Positions 1 through 8,346 are shown, counted from the stretch's first letter. The stretch is 47,680 nucleotides of DNA from Betaproteobacteria bacterium (GCA_009693235.1 SHXR01000033.1:1-47680), one strand, 5' to 3'. The notes: generated by a model not told the origin, from the sequence alone. Numbers and translations: made by a program.

Positions 1-1
1 A

Positions 2-217
2 ATGGTTGCGGCACCGCTTGCGCGCTTTGCAGCTCAAGCACTGGCGGCAGGGAACCACGATGTTTCGGGCGTTACGGGCATTGTGGGTGCGAGCCCGGCT
101 CAAGCTGCACGCGTGGCGGGCAATGCGCGTCGCTGGTGGCACAATAGCCCGATGGAGTTGAACCGGCTCATGCCCATTGCCTACTTCGACCAACTTGGCG
201 TCTCCCGGCTTTTATGA
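2..217 (+). CDS. Group II intron reverse transcriptase/maturase, C-terminal fragment (partial)
   Basis: The reading frame is open from the left edge, so only the last 71 residues are visible. The end of the protein (ARRWWHNS, then LNRLMPIAYFDQLG) resembles the C-terminal tail of bacterial group II intron-encoded reverse transcriptases, which help splice and mobilise their own intron RNA. The stop codon is followed at once by two hairpins like the 3' domains of such introns, which is the main contextual support. No RT catalytic motif is visible because that part lies outside the window. The first ~45 residues are Ala/Gly-rich and not diagnostic. The family call is from recognition of the tail and remains moderate. 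Confidence 0.45.
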   Translation: MVAAPLARFAAQALAAGNHDVSGVTGIVGASPAQAARVAGNARRWWHNSPMELNRLMPIAYFDQLGVSRLL

Positions 218-224
218 CCTCAAC

Positions 225-307
225 TTCTCGAACCGCCCGGTGCGGACCCGCATGCCAGGTGGTGTGGGAGGGGACCAGTCAGATTTCCTAACTGCACCTA
301 TCCCGAT
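225..307 (+). other. Putative group II intron 3' end (domains V and VI)
   Basis: Just after the maturase-like stop codon a hairpin at 230-264 pairs ACCGCC with GGTGGT and carries a second inner stem (TGCGG with CGCA), the shape expected of domain V. A second weaker hairpin follows (GGGA...TCCC around 271-303, inner CAGT...ACTG), ending in a CCCGAT-like sequence typical of bacterial intron 3' ends. The likely intron/exon boundary is near 305, only ~15 bases before the next start codon. The catalytic triad and the branch-point A were not verified by folding. Confidence 0.35.
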
Positions 308-319
308 TGTGGAGGATCG

Positions 320-652
320 TTGGAAACCGAATTGCTCATCGTCGTGATCGCGAAGGCCATTACCGAGGTGGCCGGCATGTTCATGCTCGGTCGCGGCCTA
401 CTCTATCTTTTGGCGGGCGCCAAGCGCGATACGAATCTGTTCTACCAAGTGTTATGCGTGGTCACCAATCCGGTGGTTCGCGCCGCGCGTTGGCTTACGC
501 CTGGAATCATCGTCGATCGGCACATCCCGTTCGTTGCCTTCGTGCTGCTAGGCTGGATCTGGCTTGGCATCGTCCTCTGGTTGCTCCCTGATCTTTGTGC
601 GTCAGGGCGGGTGGACTGCACGGAGCTGTTGCAAAGGAAAGCGGGTGGCTGA
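320..652 (+). CDS. Small hydrophobic membrane protein, YggT-like
   Basis: A 110-residue protein with two clearly hydrophobic stretches: residues ~3-33 (LLIVVIAKAITEVAGMF onward) and ~70-92 (PFVAFVLLGWIWLGIVL). Between them lies a segment with NPVVRAARWLTPG, reminiscent of YggT-family integral membrane proteins, though shorter than most and not a firm match. The start is TTG, chosen because GGAGG lies four bases upstream and no ATG in this frame fits better. It sits directly downstream of the presumed intron end, so the intron may lie just upstream of its ribosome binding site. The C-terminal ~20 residues are polar. Function unknown. Confidence 0.6.
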   Translation: METELLIVVIAKAITEVAGMFMLGRGLLYLLAGAKRDTNLFYQVLCVVTNPVVRAARWLTPGIIVDRHIPFVAFVLLGWIWLGIVLWLLPDLCASGRVDCTELLQRKAGG

Positions 653-680
653 TCGCCTGCGGCGGTGGGTGACGCCTTCG

Positions 681-800
681 GCGGTGAAAGGTGAAAGGTG
701 GAAAGTGAAAAGTGAAAAGGCTCCTTCTCCCACGTTACCGGGGGAGAAGGCTGGGATGAGGGGGCTCACTCTTCACCCTTCACCCTTCACCGCTTTTCAC
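681..800. repeat. Palindromic intergenic repeat, family A copy 1
   Basis: The left arm has tandem GGTGAAAGGTGAAAGG-like units and the right arm the complementary CTTCACCCTTCACC units. Between them CTCCTTCTCCC pairs with GGGGAGAAGG, followed by CTGGGATGAG. The whole forms a long imperfect hairpin between two genes. A second copy with an internal insertion lies at 2333-2510. Confidence 0.75.
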
Positions 801-804
801 TCGC

Positions 805-1110
805 TCAGCCAAAAATCACATCCTTCCCCACCAGCTTTCCCTCGGCATCCCGTTCGAGAATGATGATGATTTTCTCGTCCACCTTGTTGAAGTTGTCCGG
901 ATCGAAGGTCTTCTTGCTATAGACCCAGCGCGGTTTTGCCGGGTCTTTGTCATCGATCGAATCGGGCTTGCCCATCTTGCTTTGAATCTCTTCGGCGATG
1001 GATCCGACGACGTGGCCATGAAACTGGCCGCGTGAATGCGTGCCGCCGCCGCAAGCGCTAAGCGTGAATACGATCGCCAGCAATACACCAGCAACTAAAC
1101 TATTCGACAT
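805..1110 (-). CDS. Small outer-membrane-type lipoprotein, SmpA/BamE-like
   Basis: A 101-residue lipoprotein precursor. Residues 1-19 form a signal peptide ending in the lipobox LSAC, so the mature protein would begin at lipid-modified Cys20. The remainder (SIAEEIQSKMGKPDSIDDKD, then a WVY strand and an acidic IIIILERD strand) resembles the short alpha/beta fold of SmpA/OmlA/BamE-type lipoproteins, where a 'GxPD' turn precedes beta strands. Homology is only suggestive. The start has a good Shine-Dalgarno (AGGAG five bases upstream). It is transcribed in the same direction as the TPR gene upstream of it, with a 64-base gap. Confidence 0.7.
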   Translation of the reverse strand: MSNSLVAGVLLAIVFTLSACGGGTHSRGQFHGHVVGSIAEEIQSKMGKPDSIDDKDPAKPRWVYSKKTFDPDNFNKVDEKIIIILERDAEGKLVGKDVIFG

Positions 1111-1174
1111 TACTGCTCCTATCGTTGATTCGTGGTGGGGTCGTGCAGGATGTAGTGACGACCCTATAGGGATC

Positions 1175-1741
1175 TTACGTCAAGCCGAGCTGGCGCCCAA
1201 TATGGTTCGCGCATTGCGGATCGAACGATTTGACGCGTTCATATTCCGCCCGCGCTTCGTCGTGCCGGCCGAGCTTGTGATACGCGAGCGCGAGGTGATA
1301 GCCCGCATCCGGATTGAAGTACTGGATTTTCGTGGCTTCCTTGAGGGCGATGACGGCCTCATCGATGCGACCGAGATGGTCCTTGCAAAGGCCAAGCCCG
1401 AACCAAGCCCGGTCGTGGCTGGGCGATAACTTCACCACCTGCTCGAATTCAACGATGGCCGCGTCAAAGTGACGATGCTGGTGCAATACAAAACCCAGAT
1501 TGAAACGGGTGGCGTGATCATCCGGAGCAATCACAAGCGCCTTGCGGTAGGCATCGACCGCACCAGCTTCATCCTTGCCTTGCGCTAGGATGAACGCGAG
1601 ATTGCGCCACGCATTGACGTAGCGCGCGTCGTATGCGATCGCCTTTCTGTACTGGGCGACGGCAGCCGGCTCGCGATTGAAATACATCCACAGAATCGCC
1701 GCGTAGTAGTGCAGGCGGGAGCGCAGAAATTCATACGACAT
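1175..1741 (-). CDS. TPR-repeat protein
   Basis: A 188-residue protein made almost entirely of tetratricopeptide repeats. Successive ~34-residue helix pairs begin around residues 18, 53, 87, 121 and 155 (AVAQYRKAIAYDARYVNAW, AVDAYRKALVIAP, AIVEFEQVVKLSP, AVIALKEATKI, ARAEYERVKSF), with the usual small/aromatic and Pro pattern. TPRs are protein-protein scaffolds; no enzymatic domain or clear signal peptide is attached. The reading frame extends upstream to 1936, but that part is not repeat-like and overlaps the divergent RidA gene, so the start is placed at 1741 (MSYEFLRS). The partner is unknown. Confidence 0.8.
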   Translation of the reverse strand: MSYEFLRSRLHYYAAILWMYFNREPAAVAQYRKAIAYDARYVNAWRNLAFILAQGKDEAGAVDAYRKALVIAPDDHATRFNLGFVLHQHRHFDAAIVEFEQVVKLSPSHDRAWFGLGLCKDHLGRIDEAVIALKEATKIQYFNPDAGYHLALAYHKLGRHDEARAEYERVKSFDPQCANHIGRQLGLT

Positions 1742-1855
1742 TGCGGCGGACTCAATTAATGACGGACGGGCATTAGAACCTGTTGTGGCGCCGCACGACA
1801 AGCCCTCCCACGCGCGTGTTATCGTGATTCGCCCAACGTTCATGGAGGAGCCGTC

Positions 1856-2323
1856 ATGCCCGCCCGCAGCAAGCCATTCAAGGTTTCCCCGACCAATCCA
1901 TCGATCAAGGAAATTCAAACCGAACCGGAACGGCATATGGACATGCCATACGCGCCGGCCATGCGCATCGAGGCACCAGGCGATCTGCTGTTCATTTCAG
2001 GGGCGACGTGCTCGCCGCTTTATCACAAGCATCCGCATATTCCGGCCGAGCATCAGCATCCGAATGACATGAAGGAGCAATCCAAGCGGGTGTTCGACAC
2101 GATCGCCGGCATCCTCGCGCATGAGGGACTCACCTGGACGGACGTGGTTAAACTCACCCGCTATCTCACCGATATGCGCGACATGGACGAACTGAACGTC
2201 GTGCAGGGGACCTATCTCAAGGATTGGAAACCGATCAGCACGACGGTGTGCGTGAATCAGCTGTCAACGCCGGGGGCGCGGATTGAGATCGAGGCGATGG
2301 CGGTTTTTCCGCGCGTGTCGTAA
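1856..2323 (+). CDS. RidA/YjgF family protein (enamine/imine deaminase-like)
   Basis: A 155-residue RidA-fold protein. RidA proteins hydrolyse reactive enamine/imine intermediates; many catabolic paralogues act on pathway-specific intermediates. Visible hallmarks are LLFISGATC near residue 43, the VVKLTRYLTDMRDMDE stretch and the C-terminal signature PGARIEIEAMAV, whose Arg is the conserved ligand-binding residue. The N-terminal ~35 residues are a family-variable extension. GGAGGAG lies five bases before the ATG. It is divergent from the TPR gene. A second RidA paralogue lies at 3517-3903, and neither is beside a biosynthetic ilv gene, so a catabolic role is more likely than the classic one. 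Confidence 0.88.
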   Translation: MPARSKPFKVSPTNPSIKEIQTEPERHMDMPYAPAMRIEAPGDLLFISGATCSPLYHKHPHIPAEHQHPNDMKEQSKRVFDTIAGILAHEGLTWTDVVKLTRYLTDMRDMDELNVVQGTYLKDWKPISTTVCVNQLSTPGARIEIEAMAVFPRVS

Positions 2324-2332
2324 CGCGGGCGG

Positions 2333-2510
2333 AAGTGAAGGGTGAAGGGTGAAAAAAAGCTCCTTCTCCCCTGTTACCGGGGTGAGACGAGGGTTTCGAA
2401 GAGCACGCTCTTCGCTCGTCGAACGGCAGCTCGATGCAACGAGCTGCGCGCCCTGCAAGGGAGAAGGCTGGGATGAGAGGGATCACGTTTCCCCCTTCGC
2501 CCTTCACCGC
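2333..2510. repeat. Palindromic intergenic repeat, family A copy 2, with nested insertion
   Basis: The outer arms (GAAGGGTGAAGGGTGAA; CCCTTCACCGC) and core (GCTCCTTCTCCC; GGGAGAAGGCTGGGATGAG) match the copy at 681-800. About 76 bases (2383-2458) interrupt the core and contain two further hairpins: 2397-2414 (CGAAGAGC/GCTCTTCG, loop AC) and 2426-2447 (GCAGCTCG/CGAGCTGC, loop ATGCAA). Confidence 0.75.
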
Positions 2511-2525
2511 TGCGCTGAGTCCAGC

Positions 2526-2547
2526 CAGCTCAGCTCAGCTCAGCTCA
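2526..2547. repeat. CAGCT pentamer tandem repeat
   Basis: Four perfect head-to-tail copies of CAGCT at 2526-2545 plus a partial fifth. They abut the 3' end of the Bug receptor gene and overlap its restored stop codon. Slippage here could alter the extreme C-terminus. Confidence 0.8.
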
Positions 2548-3547
2548 GTCAACCTTCACCCCCACAGCCCTCACAATCGCCCCGTACTTCGTGTGATCGC
2601 TCTTGATGAGCGCGGCGAATTCCGCGGGGGGTGGTGGCAAAGGGTTCCATGCCGCCCGCGCCGGCAAAGCGCTCACGTGTTTCCGCGTCTTTGAGCACTT
2701 CGGCGATGTCGTCTCGCAAGCGCGCCAAGAGCGCGTCCGGCGTGCCGGCCGGTGCAAAGAGCGCGAGCCAGGTCGTTGCTTCAAGGCCCGGATAGTGCTC
2801 GCCCAGCGTCGGCAGGTCCGGATGCGCACGCGATCGCCGCGGGCTTGCCACTGCCAGGCCACGCAGCTTGCCGGATTTGATGTGTCCAGCGGTCGAGTTG
2901 CCACCGAACATCACCGCCACATCGCCTGCGAGAATCGCCACCGTGGCTGGCCCGCCGCCTTTGTACGGAATATGCAGCATGTCAATGCCGGCGCGTTGCT
3001 TGAAAAGTTCCATGGTCAGGTGATGTTGACTACCGCTGCCGATCGATGCGTACGCAATTGGCGGATTCGCGCGCCTGGCGTACTCGACGAATTCAGGCAG
3101 TGTGCGCGCCGGCAGCGCCGGATTGACCGAGAGCATCATGAAGGTGGTGGCGATACTGGCGATCGGAACGAGATCCCGCAGTGTATCCACCGGCAGCGCC
3201 GGGTAAATGTGCGGGCCGATGACGATCTGCGCATCGGCAGCAAGGACGAGCGTATAGCCGTCCGCTGCAGCGCGCGCGACCAGCTCGATCGCAATATTGC
3301 CGTTCGAACCCGCGCGATTTTCCACGACGAGCGGCTGGCCAAGCCGTTTGCCAAGCGCCGGTGCAAAGATGCGCGCGACGGTATCGGTGGCGCCGCCCGG
3401 TGGATTGGGCACCACCAAGCGAATCGGTTTGACCGGATACTGCGCCGTCGCAAGGGGGCTCGCACTCATCACCACCCCGGCGACGACGACGCTCCAAAAG
3501 CTTCTCAAGCGCCGTCTCAGCGCCCGATGACGGCGAGGATGTCGCAA
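2545..3547 (-). pseudogene. Bug/TctC-family periplasmic solute-binding receptor, frameshifted near C-terminus
   Basis: A tripartite tricarboxylate transporter receptor of the Bug family, which binds organic acids in the periplasm. It has an N-terminal signal sequence (Arg-rich n-region, hydrophobic core, cleavage near TAQ|YPVKP), then the hallmarks PIRLVVPNPPGGATD, VVENRAGSNGNIA, HIPYKGGGPA and PAGTP. At a run of six G (2626-2631, plus strand) the frame breaks. With five G the protein continues TTPAEFAALIKSDHTKYGAI and ends at 2545, exactly as family members do. As sequenced it ends at 2549 with a missense tail of about 26 residues. The start overlaps the 3' end of the upstream RidA gene by 31 bases, implying an operon. 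A one-base sequencing error is as likely as a real mutation. Confidence 0.85.
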
Positions 3548-3903
3548 GTAATCAACATGCCGCCTTCGAGGTTCGCTTGTGCCGTCTGACGGGCCGGTCG
3601 TGATTTCTCGTCGGGGAATAGCTTCAGCCAGACATCATTGACGGCCGCGCGTTGCGACGAGTCCTGCATCGTGACGTTCAATTTCACGAGATCATCCATC
3701 GTGCCGCCCGCCGCTTCGATAAGGGCCCTGATATGACCGAACATATTGACGACCTGGGCGTCCAGGGTCAGAGGCATCTGGCCGGTCTTCGGATCGCGGC
3801 CGGTGATGATGCCGGTGGCGAGCAGATTGCCCACCAGGGAGCCGCCCGGAATCGGATTTTTGTGCGAATAGGTGGGGACGTCGATACTCTTTCTTCGTGC
3901 CAT
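3517..3903 (-). CDS. RidA/YjgF family protein (second paralogue)
   Basis: A 128-residue RidA-fold protein with GGSLVGNLLATGIITGRD, AQVVNMFGHIRALIEAAGG, DDLVKLNVTMQD and a C-terminal LEGGMLITCDILAVIG. The canonical Arg of the 'ARxE' signature is not present there: the equivalent stretch reads GGMLITCDI, so the catalytic chemistry may differ from RidA proper. Two ATGs occur in tandem; the second (3903) has the better spacing from AGGAG. It overlaps the downstream Bug receptor gene by 31 bases, so the pair is probably co-transcribed and may handle one substrate. Divergent from the decarboxylase-like gene across a palindromic repeat. Confidence 0.85.
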   Translation of the reverse strand: MARRKSIDVPTYSHKNPIPGGSLVGNLLATGIITGRDPKTGQMPLTLDAQVVNMFGHIRALIEAAGGTMDDLVKLNVTMQDSSQRAAVNDVWLKLFPDEKSRPARQTAQANLEGGMLITCDILAVIGR

Positions 3904-3916
3904 CATTATCTCCTGT

Positions 3917-4048
3917 TTGAACCGCAAAGGACGCAAGGGACGCAAAGGATAGTGGAGATCCGATCCGTGGGATTTACTTGCCGGGGCCGATTATGCGATA
4001 CCGATACGAGCAGGTGAATCCGTTCCTCCAAATTCCTTTGCGGTTCAA
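3917..4048. repeat. Inverted-repeat element, family C copy 1
   Basis: Perfect 15-base terminal inverted repeats (TTGAACCGCAAAGGA at 3917-3931; its complement at 4034-4048) enclose ~100 bases, with extra ACGCAAGGGACGCAAAGG tandem units next to the left arm. It fills the intergenic space between two divergent genes. A related element is at 31230-31326. Confidence 0.7.
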
Positions 4049-4083
4049 TCTCCCAATCTGACTCTCCAGACAAAAGCCTAACC

Positions 4084-5076
4084 ATGAACCTCCCACTTAG
4101 CATCGCCTTATCGCTAAATCCCCGCACTCAGCCGATTTTCGAAGGCGTGGTGAAGGCCGACGGTATCGATCTCATCCCCACCGAACTGCATCCTTCCGAG
4201 ATGTTCTGGCGGCAATTGAAGTTCGCCGACTTCGATGTCTCGGAGATGTCCGTCTCATCGCTCATGATGGCCACTGCCCGCGGCGACGATCGCTGGGTGG
4301 GGCTGCCGGTCTTCACCACCCGGCATTTCTTTCAGACTTGGATTTTGGTGCGCCGTGATGCCGGGATCGAAGGGCCTGCGGATATGCGGGGCAAGCGCGT
4401 TGGCGTCCCGGAATACCAGCAGACCGCCGCGCTTTGGTCGCGCGGTATCTTGCAGCATGAATGGGGCGTCCATCCCAAGGACATGGAATTCTGGATGGAG
4501 CGGGTACCGACGCACAGTCATGGTGGTGCGGTCGGCTTCAAGGCGCCGGCGGGTGTGACGATTCATCAGATCCCGCCCGAAAAAAATATTGGCGCCATGA
4601 TGCTGTCGGGGGAATTGCAGGCCACCCTTCTCTATCTCCTGAATCCGAACCTCGTGGATCGCAGCACGGCCGATCTCAATCAGCATCCGAGTATTCGGCC
4701 GTTGTTTTCGGATCCGGTGGCCGAGGGCAGTCGGTTCCTGCAAAAGACCGGTATCTTCCCGATCAATCACGGCATGGTGATTCGCCGTTCCATCGTTGAG
4801 AAGCATCCCTGGGTGGTGCTCAATCTCTACAAGGCTTTCGAGCAGGCCAACGCCTTGGCGGATCAACGGCGCATGGAACAGGCGGCCTACTATATCGACG
4901 CCGGGCTGCTCGATGCGAAAGCCGCCGCCGCGCTGCGTACGCCGCTGCTTCGTCATGGGATCAAAGCGAATCGAAAGGTGTTTGAAACGGCTGCGCTCTA
5001 TTCGCATGAGCAGGGATTGACGCCCCGGCTGATGGCCTTGAATGAAATTTTTGCCAAGTCCGCACTCGACCAGTAG
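4084..5076 (+). CDS. 4,5-dihydroxyphthalate decarboxylase-like protein (periplasmic-binding-protein fold)
   Basis: A 330-residue protein matching the Pht5-like '4,5-dihydroxyphthalate decarboxylase' family, which shares the type 2 periplasmic-binding fold but lacks a signal peptide and acts in the cytoplasm. Visible family features are PIFEGVVKADGIDL near residue 18, FDVSEMSVSSLM, the FTTRHFFQTWILVRRDAGI block, MRGKRVGVPEYQQTAALWSRGIL and the C-terminal EQGLTPRL motif. Length fits the family. The family is widely co-opted in Burkholderiales for uncharacterised decarboxylations, so the substrate is open. The gene stands alone, downstream of an inverted-repeat element, with a degenerate Shine-Dalgarno. 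Confidence 0.82.
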   Translation: MNLPLSIALSLNPRTQPIFEGVVKADGIDLIPTELHPSEMFWRQLKFADFDVSEMSVSSLMMATARGDDRWVGLPVFTTRHFFQTWILVRRDAGIEGPADMRGKRVGVPEYQQTAALWSRGILQHEWGVHPKDMEFWMERVPTHSHGGAVGFKAPAGVTIHQIPPEKNIGAMMLSGELQATLLYLLNPNLVDRSTADLNQHPSIRPLFSDPVAEGSRFLQKTGIFPINHGMVIRRSIVEKHPWVVLNLYKAFEQANALADQRRMEQAAYYIDAGLLDAKAAAALRTPLLRHGIKANRKVFETAALYSHEQGLTPRLMALNEIFAKSALDQ

Positions 5077-5201
5077 CGGGTGAATCCGCTGCCCACCGCG
5101 CGACGAAATAGCCAGTTCGACCAAAATCCTCAGCTTAACGTCACGGTAGCGTAAGATAACGGGGCGCTAGACCTCGGCGCACGAATGATCACACTCCTAC
5201 C

Positions 5202-6176
5202 ATGGCTGAATCCGAAAACTGGGCGTTTCCCGCCAACCTGCAACCGAAGCCCGATGAGGTGCTGTTCGATCTCAAATCGGCGCTCGATGCGGTGGTGCTG
5301 ATTCGCACCGACGTTCCCGAGGATGCCTATACGGCCGGGACGTTGGGCACTGAGCGGATGGGTAACGGCGTCGTCATTCGCGAGGATGGGCTCATTCTTA
5401 CCATCGGCTACCTCATCACCGAGGCACAGACGATCTGGATTACCACCAACAGTGGCGTGGTGGTACAGGGCTATCCGCTTGCCTACGATCAGACCAGTGG
5501 ATTTGGCTTGGTCCTGCCGCTTGGCAAGCTCGGCGCGCCGATGCTCGAACGCGGCACGACGCGAACGGCCAAGGTGCATGATGAGATCCTCGTCATTGGT
5601 CAGGGCGGACGGCCGCATTCCCTCAAGGCGAAGATCATCGAAAAGCGCGAGTTCGCCGGCTACTGGGAATACGTGCTTGACGAAGCATTGTTCACCTCGC
5701 CCGCGCATCCGCAATGGGGCGGCACTGCGGTGGTCAATGCGGAAGGGAAGCTGATTGGCATCGGTTCCCTCCTCATCCAGGAAAAACAGGATGGTGGGCA
5801 AGTCGAAGGCAATATGATCGTGCCGATCGACCTGCTTGAACCGGTCTTTGAAGACATGCTGCAATTTGGCAAGCCGGCCGGTTTGTCGCGTCCGTGGCTT
5901 GGGATGTACACCACCGAAGCGCAGGGCCATCTCGTGGTGGGTGGACTTGCCAAGGGTGGGCCGGCTGAGCGCGCGGGAATCAAAGTGGGGGATGTCGTGT
6001 TGGAAGTCGGTAGCGATCGGCCGTCGCGGCTGGCTGAGCTGTTTCGCCGCATTTGGCGCATCGGCCCGGCCGGAACGGAGATTCCCCTCACGTTCGCACG
6101 CAGTGGCACGATCAAAAATGTGCGTGTGAAATCGGGCGATCGCAGCGAGTACCTGAAGAAGCCGCGCTTGCATTAG
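5202..6176 (+). CDS. HtrA-like trypsin-fold/PDZ protein lacking the catalytic triad
   Basis: A 324-residue protein with a DegP/HtrA-like trypsin-fold domain (residues ~25-210) followed by a PDZ domain (~225-310: [32 protein letters not shown]). The order and spacing match HtrA, but the catalytic positions are changed. The His region reads ILTIGYLI where proteases read ILTNAHVV (His to Tyr70). The Asp region reads TSGFGLVL where DLAL is expected. The Ser region reads PQWGGTAV where GNSGGPL is expected (Ser to Trp172). No signal peptide is visible. It is therefore predicted to be a non-proteolytic, probably cytoplasmic, binding or scaffolding protein. It precedes a Bug receptor and a hydrolase on the same strand. 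Confidence 0.8.
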   Translation: MAESENWAFPANLQPKPDEVLFDLKSALDAVVLIRTDVPEDAYTAGTLGTERMGNGVVIREDGLILTIGYLITEAQTIWITTNSGVVVQGYPLAYDQTSGFGLVLPLGKLGAPMLERGTTRTAKVHDEILVIGQGGRPHSLKAKIIEKREFAGYWEYVLDEALFTSPAHPQWGGTAVVNAEGKLIGIGSLLIQEKQDGGQVEGNMIVPIDLLEPVFEDMLQFGKPAGLSRPWLGMYTTEAQGHLVVGGLAKGGPAERAGIKVGDVVLEVGSDRPSRLAELFRRIWRIGPAGTEIPLTFARSGTIKNVRVKSGDRSEYLKKPRLH

Positions 6177-6208
6177 GCGAGCTCATCGCACGGGATTGTG
6201 CAGAGGTA

Positions 6209-7221
6209 GTGCCGCGTGAACCACACCAAGGCGCCCAGTTGAATTGTTGCGGCAAAGCACGCAGCGTCCTGGTGGCGATCGGACTGATCGTTGCCGCGCA
6301 AAACGGCGCTGCACAGTTCGGCGCCTATCCCGCCAAACCGATCCGCATCATCGTGCCGACCCCGCCTGGTGGCGGTGCAGACCTTTCGACGCGCCTGATT
6401 GCCAACCGGCTCTCCGGCAATATCGGGCAGCCGGTGCTGGTCGAAAACCGTCCGGGGCGGGCGGCAACGTTTCGGCCGAGTATGTGGCTCGATCTGCTCC
6501 GGATGGCTACGTGCTCTATATGGGCGCCATTGGTCCGATGGCGATCAGTCCAAATATTGCCAAAGGGCTGCCGTTCGATCCGCTCCGTGACTTCGCGCCG
6601 ATCACCATGTCGGTGGTGCTGTCCAATGTGTTAGTCGCGCATCCTTCGGTTCCGGTCAACGATGTCCGATCGCTGCTTGCGCTCGCCCGCGCGAAACCGG
6701 GGACGCTCAATTACGGATCATCCGGCAATGCCACCGCAGGGCATCTCGCAGGCGAATTGTTCGCCGGGCTGGGGCGGGTTGAATTGGTGCATGTCCCGTA
6801 TAAAGGCGGCGGTCCGGCCATGGCCGATCTGCTTGCCGGACAGATTCAGCTTATTTTCGCGACCACTCCGAGCGCGCTACCGCATATCAAGGCGGGCAAG
6901 CTGAAGGCCCTTGGCGTTACGACGCTGAAACGCCTGCCCCTCTTGCCTGATTTGCCGACCATCGCCGAAACAGGTCTGCCCGGTTATGACGCCAACAATT
7001 GGTACTGTTTTGTCGCTCCCGCCAAAACGCCGCCGGAAATCATCGCTTGGCTCAATCGCGAATTCCTACGGGTGTTGGCCGATCCTGAAACGCACGCGAT
7101 GCTGACCGCGCAGGGTTTGGACCCGGCGCCCACGACGCCCGATGAGCTTGCGGCCATTATCAAAATGGAAATCGCCAAATGGGCGAAGGTGATCAAGGAC
7201 CGCAATATCGCGGCCCCATGA
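6209..7221 (+). pseudogene. Bug/TctC-family solute-binding receptor, frameshifted in N-terminal third
   Basis: A Bug-family receptor split over two frames. The first frame carries the signal peptide ([17 protein letters not shown]), [17 protein letters not shown] and [11 protein letters not shown]. The second continues [18 protein letters not shown] and reads through HVPYKGGGPAMADLLAG to the normal C-terminus at 7221. The break is at a run of four G (6454-6457); five G would restore one continuous receptor of normal length. The start is uncertain: GTG at 6209 and TTG at 6239 are possible, neither with a strong Shine-Dalgarno. The next gene begins 20 bases downstream, so both are probably co-transcribed. 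Sequencing error or recent mutation. Confidence 0.82.
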
Positions 7222-7241
7222 CGGATGGGAGGAGGGCAGCC

Positions 7242-8035
7242 ATGACCCCGACATACGAGCTTTACGCGATCAAATACGGCCACCACAAGCGGAACCGGAG
7301 CGCCAATTTTCTCGGTGGCGATCCGCATGATGGCCCGATGCCGATGGATTATTTTGTATGGCTGGCGCGCAGTAGCGAACGGACTTTCGTCATCGACACC
7401 GGTTTTAGCCAGGCGGGCACCGATCAGCGCAAGCGCGAACTCATCCGGCTGCCCTCTGTTGGCCTTAAGCTTCTAGACGTGGAGGCGGCCAGCGTGAAAG
7501 ACGTGATCGTCACGCATTTGCACTACGACCACATCGGCAATTTCGCGCTATTTCCGTCTGTCACGTTTCACCTGCAGGATCGCGAAATGCAATTCGCTAC
7601 CGGCCGCTACATGTGCCTCGATTGCTTCAAACACTCGTTTAATGTGGAAGATGTCGTCAGCATGGTGCGCTCGGTGTACCAGGGTCGGGTCGATTTCACC
7701 GATGGCGATGCAGAGATCGCCCCGGCATTTCAGTGCACCTGATCGGTGGCCATACGCTTGGGCTGCAATCCGTGCGGGTGCACACGCAGCGAGGCTGGGT
7801 GGTTGTTGCGTCGGATGCCGCGCATTACTACGAGAACTTGGCGGCGCGGCGGCCATTCTCGACTGTCATCAATATTGGTGACATGGCCGATGGCTGGAAA
7901 CGACTGCGGGCGTTGGCGGATTCGCCGGACCATATTGTGCCCGGCCATGATCCGGAGGTGTTGCGGCGCTATCCGCCACCGGATAAGAGCCTCGAAGGGA
8001 TCGTGGCGCGATTGGATGTCGCGCCAGTTCGGTGA
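7242..8035 (+). pseudogene. Metallo-beta-lactamase-fold hydrolase (lactonase-like), frameshifted
   Basis: An MBL-fold protein related to the N-acyl-homoserine-lactone lactonase/AttM group. The dinuclear-metal motif THLHYDHIGN lies at residues 91-100. The later metal ligands (GGHTLG, SDAAHYYEN, HIVPGHDP) are all present but in a second reading frame. The shift is at 7724-7725, where GCCCCGGCATTT needs one more G to read APGISVHLIGGHT. With that correction the protein is about 264 residues, normal for the family. The start is ATG 7242, with GGAGGAGG upstream. The Bug receptor immediately upstream suggests a shared substrate, possibly a lactone or ester; quorum quenching cannot be inferred from sequence. 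Confidence 0.82.
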
Positions 8036-8087
8036 ATCATCCCTTCGATCGGGAGCATGGCCCGCCGCGGCAAAGCACTATTTTTGA

Positions 8088-8346
8088 CGCTGCCGGTCGC
8101 GACGACGTTGTCTTTGATTTTGTCGTAGACCGGTGCCGAGACGATCTTCTTGGTGAGTAGGTCTTCTTTTTTCTTGTACGGCCGGTTGGAGATGATTGCG
8201 TTGGAACGCGGTTCACCGATGTCCGGCAGCATTCGCAGCTCCGCGGCCGACGCGGTGTTGATGTCGATCAAGGCGCCGGCTTTGAGCGGTCCTTTGTCGG
8301 CGGCGAACGCGGACGTTGCCATACCGAGTACGAGCGTTGCAACCAA
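8088..8346 (-). pseudogene. Secreted ComEA-like helix-hairpin-helix protein, damaged copy
   Basis: A paralogue of the protein at 8698-8997. It has a signal-peptide remnant (VATLVLGMATSAFAADKG) and a helix-hairpin-helix domain of the ComEA type (ALIDINTASAAELRMLPDIG), a fold that binds DNA backbone. As read, the frame overruns its natural end and enters the 3' part of the hydrolase gene on the other strand. One extra A in the run of five (8091-8095 on the plus strand are T) would give a stop at 8088 after ...SVKK, matching the Lys-rich end of its paralogue. The start is a TTG with no convincing ribosome site, and a stop codon lies two codons upstream, so the 5' end may also be damaged. Confidence 0.6.

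Noticed and set aside
2603..3589. Plus-strand ORF (328 aa) opposite the first Bug receptor
   Set aside because: Antisense shadow: Arg-rich, no domain, and the minus strand holds a full solute-receptor sequence.
5130..6173. Long minus-strand ORF (347 aa) antisense to the HtrA-like gene
   Set aside because: It is a shadow of strong GC codon bias on the plus strand. Its translation is rich in Arg/His/Gly without any recognisable domain, while the plus strand encodes clear trypsin-fold and PDZ domains.
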